DNA of 64,000 bases from Massilia sp. Root133. Its GTDB lineage: Bacteria > Pseudomonadota > Gammaproteobacteria > Burkholderiales > Burkholderiaceae_D. Below, one piece after another: positions 43,862 through 51,308 of the stretch. The stretch lies in contig NZ_LMEW01000034.1 of the NCBI RefSeq assembly GCF_001426525.1, forward strand, positions 326,190-390,189. Direction: 5' to 3'. Position numbers and translations under genes: made by a program. The notes under the pieces are model-generated. The model was not told the origin of the DNA, made no database searches, and saw only the letters and a program-made list of their open reading frames with translations. How positions within the stretch are numbered: the first letter of the stretch is position 1; every line of letters starts with the position of its first letter.

Positions 43862-44851
43862 ATGTCAGAGAACCCGTCCGGCCATGCCCTGTTCGTGGTC
43901 CTGCTGCTGGTGTTCGTGTCCGTGATCCTGTTCGTCGAGGGCGCGTGGCTGCTGTACCGCGCGCGCCGCGGTCCGGAGGCGATGCGGCTGCAGCGGCGCC
44001 TCGACCAGCTCGCGCACACGAACGCCGGCCCGGCCCGCCGCCCCCTGCTGAAGCGGGGCCGCCTGTCGGAGCTGTCGTTCGTGGCCCGCATCCTGAGCGG
44101 CGTCGTCGTGACGTCGACCCTGCACAACCTGCTCGGCCAGGCCGGCCTGCACTGGACCGTCGCACGCCTGCTGCTGCTCAGCGCCGCGGCCGGCGCCGCC
44201 GGGCTGGCGCTGGGCATTGCGGGCGCGCAGCCGCTGTATTTCTGCCTCGTCCTCGCGGGCCTGCTGGCCGCCCTGCCCTGGGCCTACGTGGCGGCGCAAC
44301 GCGCACACCGCCTGCGCCGGCTCGAGCAGCAATTGCCGGAAGCGCTGGACCTCATCACGCGCGCCGTGCGTGCCGGCCACTCGCTGCCGCTGGGCATCCA
44401 GATGCTGGCCGATGAAATGCCCGAGCCGATCGCCGCCGAGTTCCGGCTCGTGCACGAGCAGGTCAGCTTCGGCGTCTCGCTGCAGCAGGCATTGGCCGGC
44501 CTGTGCGAGCGCGTGCCGCTGACGGACTACCGGTATGTCGCAGTGGCCATCCTGATCCAGCGGCAGTCGGGCGGCAACCTGGCGGAAGTGCTCGGCAACC
44601 TGAGCAAGCTGATTCGCGAACGCCTGAAACTGCTCGCGCGCGTACGGGTCCTGTCGGCGGAAGGCCGGATGTCGGCCTGGACGCTGGCCCTGCTGCCCTT
44701 CCTCCTGGGCGCCCTGCTGTACTTCGTCAATCCCGACTTCATGCGGCCGCTGTGGGTCGACCCCATCGGCGTCAGCATGCTGCGCGCCCTGCTGTGCATG
44801 ATGTTGCTCGGCATCGTCGTCCTGAGCCGCATCACCCGTATCCGTGTCTGA
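43862..44851 (+). CDS. tadB: TadB inner-membrane platform protein
   Basis: 329-residue polytopic GspF-domain protein. N-terminal helix (LFVVLLLVFVSVILFVEGAWLL), a helix pair around 100-140 (LLLLSAAAGAAGLALGIA, YFCLVLAGLLAALPWAYV), the type II secretion F domain (LPEALDLITRAVRAGHSLPLGIQMLADEM, VAILIQRQSGGNLAEVLGNLS) and two C-terminal helices. RBS GAGGAGAG overlaps the tadA stop. Confidence 0.93.
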   Translation: MSENPSGHALFVVLLLVFVSVILFVEGAWLLYRARRGPEAMRLQRRLDQLAHTNAGPARRPLLKRGRLSELSFVARILSGVVVTSTLHNLLGQAGLHWTVARLLLLSAAAGAAGLALGIAGAQPLYFCLVLAGLLAALPWAYVAAQRAHRLRRLEQQLPEALDLITRAVRAGHSLPLGIQMLADEMPEPIAAEFRLVHEQVSFGVSLQQALAGLCERVPLTDYRYVAVAILIQRQSGGNLAEVLGNLSKLIRERLKLLARVRVLSAEGRMSAWTLALLPFLLGALLYFVNPDFMRPLWVDPIGVSMLRALLCMMLLGIVVLSRITRIRV

Positions 44852-44862
44852 AGGAGAGCGCC

Positions 44863-45768
44863 ATGTTACTGCCCATCGTCGTCTTCCTCGCCGTCAGCGT
44901 CGGCAGTGTCGGCCTGTACCTGTGGCTCGCCCCCGACCGGACCGACCGGCGCCTGCACGCGCTGACGCCCGGTGCCCCGTCCGCGCCGGCCTGGCGCGAG
45001 CGGATCACCAATGCCGTGACGCCGTTCGCCAGCTTGTCCACGCCGTCCGGGGACTGGGACACGTCGCCGATCCGCATCAGGTTCATGAACGCCGGGATCC
45101 GCCATCCGAAGGCGCCGCATCTGTTCTTCGGCCTGAAGACGCTGCTGCCGGCGCTTGCCGGCGCGCCCACGTACCTGGCCCTGCGCGTGTCGCACGAGGC
45201 GACGGGCATGACCCTGCTGCTGTGGGTCGTCGCCGCGGCGACGGCCGGCTGCTACCTGCCGAACATCGCGCTGGCGCTGGCCGGGCGGGCGCGCAAGCGC
45301 GACATCTTCGACGGCTTCCCCGACGCCGCCGACCTGCTGCTCGTGTGCGTCGAGGCGGGGCTGGGCATGGACACGGCGCTGACGCGCGTGGCCGAGGAAA
45401 TGCAGACCCGGAGTCCGGCCCTGGCCGACGAGCTGCAGCTGACGAACCTCGAGATGCGCGCCGGCGGCACGCGCGAGACGTCCCTGCGCAACCTGGCGCT
45501 GCGCACGGACGTCGAGGAATTGACGTCGTTCGCGACGATGCTGACGCAGGCCGACCGGTTCGGCGTCAGCATCGGCGATTCGCTGCGGGTATTTTCCGAC
45601 GATTTGCGCCACAAACGCCAGACCCGCGCGGAAGAAAAGGCCGCGAAAATCCCGACCAAGGTGTTATTCCCGCTGGTCCTGTTCATTTTCCCGTCGATTA
45701 TCATGGTCGTGCTCGGGCCGGCCATCATCCAGATTATCCGGACGATCGCCCCGCTGCTGCTCCAATAA
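44863..45768 (+). CDS. tadC: TadC inner-membrane platform protein
   Basis: 301-residue second GspF-domain platform subunit: N-terminal helix, then FPDAADLLLVCVEAGLGMDTALTRV, ELTSFATMLTQADRFGVSIGDSLR, the conserved AEEKAAKIPTKVLFPLVLFIFPSIIMVVLGPAI. AAGGAG before ATG. It is the last recognisable tad gene; an IS630-type element begins 42 bp beyond its stop and no TadD is found. Confidence 0.93.
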   Translation: MLLPIVVFLAVSVGSVGLYLWLAPDRTDRRLHALTPGAPSAPAWRERITNAVTPFASLSTPSGDWDTSPIRIRFMNAGIRHPKAPHLFFGLKTLLPALAGAPTYLALRVSHEATGMTLLLWVVAAATAGCYLPNIALALAGRARKRDIFDGFPDAADLLLVCVEAGLGMDTALTRVAEEMQTRSPALADELQLTNLEMRAGGTRETSLRNLALRTDVEELTSFATMLTQADRFGVSIGDSLRVFSDDLRHKRQTRAEEKAAKIPTKVLFPLVLFIFPSIIMVVLGPAIIQIIRTIAPLLLQ

Positions 45769-45810
45769 TCAGGGAAAACGCGGTTCAGGCCATTTCGGCG
45801 GTATTTGCTA

Positions 45811-46907
45811 CTAACTTTTTAGAAAGCAATTTCAAATCTGCGATAATGTCGGAATGAAATGCAAACGCTCATCCGCCGGTCGTAAGCTCTACCACCATAC
45901 TTTGCATACGATGCGTCAACAAGCGGTCAAGGCGGTTCGCGAAGGCGCGACGCCCGCGGACCTGGCGAAGGCCTATGGGGCAAGCGAGCGCACGATCTAC
46001 GCCTGGTTGGCCGCGTTCGCCTCGGGTGGGCAGAGCGCTGTTGGCCAAGCCGATCTCCGGCCGGCCGCCCAAGCTTGGCCCGGATGAGATGCGTCGGATC
46101 GCACGCGCTGTTTGCGACAACTCGCCGCAGCAGTTCAAATTCGAATTCGACCTGTGGACCCTGTAGCTGATCGGCGAGTTGATCAAGCGCGAGTTTGGCA
46201 AGTCCCTGTCCTTGGCGTCGGTCAGCCGGGTCATGAAACTGCTTGGCTACTCGGCACAGAAGCCCTTGTACCAGGCATGGCAGCAAGATGCCGAGTTGGT
46301 CCGGCAATGGGGGGCCGAGACCTATCCCGCGATCAAAGCCCAGGCGTGCGCCGAAGGAGCAATGATCTACTTCGCCGACGAGACGGGTATCCGTTCCGAT
46401 TACCACACCGGCACCACCTGGACGCCGGTCGGACAAACACCGGTCGTCAGCGTCACAGGCCGCCGCTTCTCGTTCAACATGATTTCCGCCGTCAGCCCGC
46501 GCGGCGATTTTCGCTTCATGATCCATGAGGAAACCGCCACGGCGAAAACGTTCAAGGAATTCCTGACACGTCTGATGATCGGTGCAACCCAGCCGGTCTT
46601 CGTGATCGTTGACGGCCACCCCATCCACAAGTCGAAGCTCGTGCGCGACTACGTCGCCACGCTGGAAGGCCGTCTCAAGCTTTTCTACCTGCCGCCCTAT
46701 TCGCCGCACCTGAACCCCGACGAGCAGGTGTGGGCTCACGCCAAACGTCAGGTCAGCCGCAAACTCGTCCAAAACAGCGACGACATAAAAAAGCTCGCGC
46801 TCGGGGCACTGCGCCGCATTCAAAAGCTTCCCGAACTCGTCAAATCGTTCTTCCGTCAACCCGAGTACCAATACGCCGGAAACTGAATTTACTTTCTAAA
46901 AAGTTAG
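45811..46907 (+). mobile_element. IS630-family insertion sequence
   Basis: 1097 bp bounded by near-perfect terminal inverted repeats starting CTAACTTTTTAGAAAG on each end and flanked by the TA target duplication (45809-45810 and 46908-46909) characteristic of this family. It carries one transposase gene, which is broken (next entry). Ends and target duplication are intact, so the element could be mobilised by a functional copy elsewhere. Confidence 0.92.
45854..46886 (+). pseudogene. IS630 transposase with frameshift and internal stop
   Basis: The N-terminal helix-turn-helix (AVREGATPADLAKAYGASERTIYAWL) is in one frame, then homology moves to the next frame at about 46030 (LLAKPISGRPPKLGPDEM) and meets TAG at 46164-46166 (after FEFDLWTL), resuming in the same frame with LIGELIKREFG. 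The DDE catalytic part is otherwise complete: FADETGIRSD, FVIVDGHPIHKS, LPPYSPHLNPDEQVW. Some family members use programmed frameshifting, but the additional in-frame stop makes this a pseudogene. Confidence 0.85.
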
Positions 46908-46944
46908 TAAGAGCGCCGCTACGCTTACCAGTGGTCGACCGGCG

Positions 46945-47391
46945 CTAAAAATTCGACCTCCCGAAACCATATAGTTGAGCTTTGGTCCGAGTCTTTGCTA
47001 TTAATGCCAACACCTGTTCTACGAAAACGTTCAATGTAGCGGGGTCTGTCGCAAAGTGTATTACGCAGGAGTCAACGGCACTGTGCTCATTACCGAAAGC
47101 AATCTGCCGAAGTTCAGCGGTAACAAATATTTTACCGCGTCGCGTTCGGCTAAAATTTACACAACAAGCAGGACTTTCTTTGTTTTTTGGACCAAATGAA
47201 ATTTCAAAATTTTCCGCATCAGATATATTAAAGTAATCTGATAGCATTGAGGCCAATATTGACGATTGCTCGGCTAATTCGCGATCACTAGTGAAGACTT
47301 GTGTTTTAAAATACGCCAAGGGCGACTTTAGAACGACATTCATTATTACTTCATCTGCACTACCGCTTGAACTAAAAATGAGTTTATACAT
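46945..47391 (-). CDS. Unrecognised 148-residue protein in AT-rich island
   Basis: 148 residues, no signal peptide or membrane helix. Sequence features: N-terminal beta-rich LIFSSSGSADEVIMNVVL, helix LAEQSSILASMLSDYF, then SFGPKNKESPACCVNF and a helical end (LNVFVEQVLALIAKTRTK). Size and composition resemble small immunity-type proteins, but no family is recognised. Base composition and codon use (many A/T-ending codons) are very unlike the GC-rich chromosome, indicating horizontal transfer. Leftward, just inside the right end of the IS630 element. Confidence 0.55.
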   Translation of the reverse strand: MYKLIFSSSGSADEVIMNVVLKSPLAYFKTQVFTSDRELAEQSSILASMLSDYFNISDAENFEISFGPKNKESPACCVNFSRTRRGKIFVTAELRQIAFGNEHSAVDSCVIHFATDPATLNVFVEQVLALIAKTRTKAQLYGFGRSNF

Positions 47392-47710
47392 TGTATTTAA
47401 TGAAATCCAGTGTCAGATCTATGATAGGAATTAGGTAACAACGCACATTGCATTAAATCAAAAATATATCAATAGATATTAATATTTCAAAGAGGCCAAA
47501 ACTATTGAAAAAGAAATTTCAGCAAACATCTATCTGATGGGAAACATTCTAAATAAATCTCGCGATATATTGAATCTCGACAAATATTCGAAACAATAAA
47601 AATCACACTTTCTAACTCACATCGAAAAATTCAAAAACTTTTGACCAATCTCTTGACATTAGAATCGTACGGTGTCAACTTACACGTAAGTTCCGCTTTT
47701 CGATGTATAT
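47392..47710. other. AT-rich noncoding interval
   Basis: 319 bp with very low G+C, between two divergently transcribed island genes. No credible ORF. It contains TTGACA (47653-47658) with its inverted partner TGTCAA (47673-47678) and the 16-bp palindrome listed separately, so the promoters of both genes are presumably here. Confidence 0.5.
47677..47692. promoter_or_regulatory. 16-bp perfect palindrome, candidate operator
   Basis: AACTTACACGTAAGTT is a perfect dyad (AACTTAC, AC/GT centre) located 18 bp before the start codon of the exported protein gene at 47711. A repressor bound here would block transcription or translation initiation. It overlaps the TGTCAA half of an inverted TTGACA repeat. 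No regulator in the island is obvious. Confidence 0.4.
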
Positions 47711-48577
47711 ATGAAAACCGCAAGAATTACACTGTTGCTTCTATCCTTGGGTGCCGCAGGCATTTTAACATATTGGTATGTGTTTGCCGAAAATGAATCA
47801 GGTTCGCGAAAATCCGAGCCTATCGTTTCTGTGATATCAAAACCACCATCGTCGAAAAACATAGTAAGCAAAAATGCTGAGGCCAGTAACAAATGCACTA
47901 GCGCTTCACCAATTTTTTCAAACGGCAAGAATTTTACTCCAATAGATCCAAAAATTATTGAAGAAAAAATTAAAAAAGCATATGAAAATCCGGAAGATTT
48001 AGCGTTACATATTAGAAGCTCGCCCGAATCTGCAATAGCACTATTCAATTTTGTTTCGTCGTGCTATCCAGGTGCTATAAGACCTGACGTAGGCCCAACA
48101 CCGAACAAAGAATGTCCTAAATTTAACGTTAATTCCTATGTTAAATTGCATCCAATTGAAATTTTAGGAAGTTCGGCAGAGCAAGGAAATATTGACGCAA
48201 AATTGCTTTATATGATCAATGCGCCGCTCGCATCTGCTCAACTTCGACAAATGAACACAGCAGTTGGTGATGAAATGGCCCGCAATATAATTGCACGTGC
48301 TCAGCGCTATGGTGACGATGCTGCCCGCGCAGGAAGCAGAGATGCAATGATGTACATGAGTCACGCATATGAAGTCGGCCAATTTGGTACGCGTGATATG
48401 GAAAAAGCATATTTGTACGCATTGCCATTAGGTTTTAGCGAGAAGAAGCCAGACAACCAGCGTATATCGGATCTTGCCTCTAAGCTTACTTCATCTCAGC
48501 GTAATAAACTGAAGCAAGAATCGATAGGATGTGATGATGTCCATGATAGTGATACCCTAAAAAACCCTTTTGGATGA
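47711..48577 (+). CDS. Exported Sel1-like-repeat hypothetical protein in AT-rich island
   Basis: 288 residues. N-terminal hydrophobic segment (ITLLLLSLGAAGILTYWYVFA) acts as signal anchor or signal peptide. A charged, lysine-rich linker follows and then an alpha-helical part with Sel1/TPR-like periodicity (AEQGNIDAKLLYMI, ARAGSRDAMMYMSHAYEVGQFG, DMEKAYLYALPLGF). The start ATG lacks a clear Shine-Dalgarno. AT-biased codons mark it as foreign. It is 37 bp ahead of the next exported protein gene in the same direction, so the two probably form an operon. Function unknown. Confidence 0.6.
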   Translation: MKTARITLLLLSLGAAGILTYWYVFAENESGSRKSEPIVSVISKPPSSKNIVSKNAEASNKCTSASPIFSNGKNFTPIDPKIIEEKIKKAYENPEDLALHIRSSPESAIALFNFVSSCYPGAIRPDVGPTPNKECPKFNVNSYVKLHPIEILGSSAEQGNIDAKLLYMINAPLASAQLRQMNTAVGDEMARNIIARAQRYGDDAARAGSRDAMMYMSHAYEVGQFGTRDMEKAYLYALPLGFSEKKPDNQRISDLASKLTSSQRNKLKQESIGCDDVHDSDTLKNPFG

Positions 48578-48614
48578 TTTTCATTTCAGTAGTTTAACGA
48601 TAAAGGAGATGAAA

Positions 48615-49175
48615 ATGAGAAAAACGCAGTTACTAAAATTTTTGGCTGGATATTTGATTGGTGCTGCTGGCTTAATTTGTGTTCCGGCATATTCCCAAAA
48701 TACAGTCGAGATTGTCGGCGAGCGAACTGTTTGCACTGGCGATTGCACCGGAGTAGTTTGGAACGGTGTTTTTATGCAGGTTTCGATGCCAGGTTCTGGC
48801 GTGAGCAATACGACATACGCAGCCGGCAATAACGATGGGACCACCGGCACAGAGCCAAAATTTAATAGAACTGCACCTGGCTGTCAGCGTGAAGGATACT
48901 TCTGGCTAGAAACGAAGAGTTATGCGGAAGCAGGCAATCCGCCAGGAGTGGTAATCATGAATACTTTTCAGGATCCACTTTATGAAGGTCCCGGTTGGGT
49001 AAAGATCCAAAATGATCGAATTTACCACGAATGGCAACAGGGGTGGACTTACATTCGGGTGTACAGAACGCAAATTCATTATATGTATAATGTAAATACC
49101 AAACAGGTTGCTCAAATGAAGTTTAAGAACTCGTTCGCTTATGGGTGTGAGGGATATGCAAAGTCGATCGTCTGA
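48615..49175 (+). CDS. Exported hypothetical protein in AT-rich island
   Basis: 186 residues with a signal peptide (FLAGYLIGAAGLICVPAYS, cut before QNTVE). Mature part is beta-rich with Cys pairs (CTGDC; GCQREG; YGCEGY) and many Trp/Tyr (GYFWLETKSY, HEWQQGWTYIRVY, HYMYNVNT). ATG 48615 has AAAGGAG at 7 bp spacing, better than the ATG at 48609. No family recognised; the length and cysteine layout could fit a secreted binding or effector domain. AT-rich as its neighbours. Confidence 0.6.
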   Translation: MRKTQLLKFLAGYLIGAAGLICVPAYSQNTVEIVGERTVCTGDCTGVVWNGVFMQVSMPGSGVSNTTYAAGNNDGTTGTEPKFNRTAPGCQREGYFWLETKSYAEAGNPPGVVIMNTFQDPLYEGPGWVKIQNDRIYHEWQQGWTYIRVYRTQIHYMYNVNTKQVAQMKFKNSFAYGCEGYAKSIV

Positions 49176-49218
49176 TTCAGGTATTTTGCGCACACGTTCA
49201 TAGTATGCGCCTCGCCTT

Positions 49219-49449
49219 AGGGAAGCGCTGAACAATTCACTTTCGCGCGCGAAAGTTATGCCGATCACTGGCTGAGTTTCGCGCACCGAGATTTTTGATC
49301 GAATCAGATGCTCTGATGTCCCGGATCAGCCGTTTCGGGCGATATGTGCGGCCGATTTCCGGCCTCAGCACGCAACTTGGGCGTGCGCCGGCCCAAGGAA
49401 CCTGCGTGCCAGGATCAGGTTGGCAAAGCCAAACAGCGTTCGGCAGGCA
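49219..49449 (-). mobile_element. 3' tail of a second insertion sequence
   Basis: On the minus strand the region reads CRTLFGFANLILARRFLGPAHA then a stop, the hydrophobic-basic C-terminus typical of IS5/IS1182-like transposases, followed by about 130 bp of noncoding sequence ending in GGGAAGCGCTGAACAATTC (plus-strand sense), which looks like a terminal repeat. The rest of that element is gone; the fragment abuts the truncated IS481-type transposase at about 49450. The family assignment is tentative. Confidence 0.55.
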
Positions 49450-50146
49450 GGGCTGCGCAAGCGACGTCGAAAGCGTGCCAGCCGCTGGGCTTCTTGTTTT
49501 TGGTGGCGAAACGGTCAATAAATTGCGAGCCGTTGTCGGTGAGGATCTTGCTAATCTTGATGGGTGAAGCCAGCTTGAGCCGACGCAGGAAATCGACGTT
49601 GCTCGCCTCGGTCGTGTCGCCGTAGATGTGCATGAAAACCCAGCGTGTTGCACGGTCGATGGCGACGAACAGGTAGCGTCGCGAGGTTTCGTCCGGCATC
49701 TGCGGCAAGTACTTGATATCGATGTGGATGAAGCCGGGTTCGTAGTCCTTGAAGGTCTTCTTCGGCGTGATCTTCTCTCCCTCGGCCGTCGCTATCAAGT
49801 CCGTCAGGCGCGACATGCCTTCACGCTTTAGCAGGCGCGCAATGCCCGCGCGCGAGACGGCCGGATTAATGTACTGCTTGGTAATGAACAACAGGTCGTC
49901 GAGCGGTAGGTAGAGCGATTGGCGCAGAGTCAAGACCATGGCTTCCCGGGCCTGGCTCAAGGTCGTATGCAGCGTGTGAGCGCGGTGCGAGCGATCCTGT
50001 ACATCGTCGCGGCCGAGCCACTTCTGTGCAGTGGCTCGGGTGATGTTGAAAACCTTGGCGGCTTCTCTGGAAGACAGGCCAGAATCCTTGATCTCCTGGC
50101 GGATCTTCGGTGTAGTACGGGCCTGCGGGTGAATGCGTGAACTCAT
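49450..50146 (-). pseudogene. IS481-type transposase, 3'-truncated
   Basis: N-terminal helix-turn-helix (GLSSREAAKVFNITRATAQKWL) and most of the rve/DDE integrase core (FIHIDIKYLPQMPDETSRRYLFVAIDRATRWVF in pieces; LRRLKLASPIKISKILTDNGSQF) are present, giving the first two catalytic aspartates. Homology stops after WHAFDVACAAL, where the catalytic Glu region should begin, and the frame runs into the neighbouring IS tail. It therefore cannot encode an active enzyme. Confidence 0.8.
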
Positions 50147-50273
50147 GCTGCCAACTGCTCCTGATGCGATCGAATGCCGGGACTGCTGAACCCAGCAATC
50201 AAGTCGTCCAGCATAGCCTTTGCACGGAACAAAGGCCAGCTACGACGAGGAATATGATCGCACGATACTAAAC

Positions 50274-50314
50274 ACCAATACGCCGGAAACTGAATTTACT
50301 TTCTAAAAAGTTAG
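50274..50314 (+). repeat. Solitary right end of the IS630 element
   Basis: 41 bp identical to 46867-46907, the right end of the IS630 copy, in the same orientation. The remainder of this second copy is missing to the left, replaced by the IS481 fragment region. The base after it is TG, not the TA expected of a clean insertion. It forms the right boundary of the AT-rich island. Confidence 0.9.
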
Positions 50315-50992
50315 TGCCAAATGGCTTTGCGCGTACACATATAAATCAAGCCGATTACTCACGCCGAGTTTTTGATAAATCGACGATAAGTGATTCCGCA
50401 ACGTCGATTCGGAAATGAACAGGATTTTCGCCAGATCCCGATTCGTCCGGACCTTGTTCGCGACCACGGTCTGCAGGACGCGCCGCTCGCGGGGCGTCAG
50501 CGCATCGAGGCCGTCGTGGTGCGGATGCGGCCGCGCCGGCTCGCCGCCGCGCAGGGCGTTGAGCGCGAGACAGGTCGCTTCGCGGCCGAACCACAGCTCG
50601 CCCTGATGCGTCTTCTCGATGGCCTTGACGATCTCGTCGGCGCTGGAGCGGCGGCTCAGCAGGCCGTGCGCGCCGCAGCGCAGCGTCGACGCCAGCGTGT
50701 CCGTCTCCAACTCTTGCGCGAACAGCAGCGTGTGGCGCCCGCACGTCAACGCCTCGGGCAGGCCGGCCTGGTGGGCCGTGACCGCGAGTTCGTACTTCAT
50801 CAGCACGAGGTCGGGCGCCGCCGTGGGCAACTGGAACAATGCATCGCATTGCGTGCCGGCGACAGCCACCACTTCCATCCCCGGCCGGTGGCTATTGATC
50901 AGTTTGGTCAAAGCCCACAGGATCAGCTGGTGGGTTTCCACCACCATGACGCGAATGGGCGCTTCCGATATCGACAGTCGTTGTGGCGTCAT
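50303..50992 (-). CDS. LuxR-type response regulator with degenerate receiver, C-terminus altered by IS
   Basis: 229 residues: receiver-like domain (1-125) and a GerE/LuxR helix-turn-helix (LTPRERRVLQTVVANKVRTNRDLAKIL, SESTLRNHLSSIYQKLGVSNRLDLYVY). The phosphoacceptor Asp is Lys66 (LVLMKYEL) and the acidic pair is Glu-Thr (VVETHQ, 19-20), so it cannot be phosphorylated in the normal way. The last codons (LTF, TAG) lie in the IS630 right-end sequence, so the insertion replaced the original terminus and supplied the stop. AGGAA precedes ATG 50992. By position it may once have been next to the tad operon, from which the island now separates it. Confidence 0.85.
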   Translation of the reverse strand: MTPQRLSISEAPIRVMVVETHQLILWALTKLINSHRPGMEVVAVAGTQCDALFQLPTAAPDLVLMKYELAVTAHQAGLPEALTCGRHTLLFAQELETDTLASTLRCGAHGLLSRRSSADEIVKAIEKTHQGELWFGREATCLALNALRGGEPARPHPHHDGLDALTPRERRVLQTVVANKVRTNRDLAKILFISESTLRNHLSSIYQKLGVSNRLDLYVYAQSHLALTF

Positions 50993-51308
50993 ATTTCATT
51001 CCTGAAATATATATAAAAACCGCACTCCCAAAAGAGTGCCGCTGCCCTTGTTTCAATGACGGCCGCGAATTCCACCAGTCATTTATCGATGAGCTCCGTA
51101 AATATAATATCGCCAATTTTTGCGATTCAAGCCCCTCCCGCGACGTTTCCGTGAAATATTTTGTGAGAATTTACGGTTGTTGCGGCTTCCAGACATTTGG
51201 TTTTCCACAAATGGTTAATTGCCGATCACCCCATTTCACGAATGCATGTGCAAATGTCCGCCGCATCGGTTTGGACTTATAATCGGCCTTTTCTCGAATC
51301 CCGATTCC
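50993..51308. other. Noncoding interval between regulator and hybrid kinase
   Basis: 316 bp of intermediate AT content between divergently transcribed genes; an open 99-codon frame on the plus strand has no ribosome site and no recognisable protein character. It contains the hairpin listed next, AT-rich tracts (ATATATATA near 51008) and presumably the promoters of the regulator and kinase genes. Confidence 0.5.
51015..51039 (-). terminator. Terminator-like hairpin in the leader of the LuxR regulator
   Basis: On the minus strand GCACTC (51039-51034) pairs with GAGTGC (51027-51022) around a 6-base loop and is followed within 2 bases by five T (51019-51015). It lies about 25 bp upstream of the regulator's start codon, so it would end transcripts from further right or act as an attenuator. 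The stem is only 6 bp, so confidence is modest. Confidence 0.35.

Noticed and set aside
45854..46886. Programmed frameshifting as the explanation for the split IS630 transposase
   Set aside because: No slippery heptamer was evident at about 46030 and an extra in-frame TAG at 46164 also has to be bypassed.
50983..51282. 99-codon plus-strand frame between regulator and kinase
   Set aside because: No ribosome site, overlaps the start of the regulator, and includes the hairpin and AT-rich promoter-like DNA.
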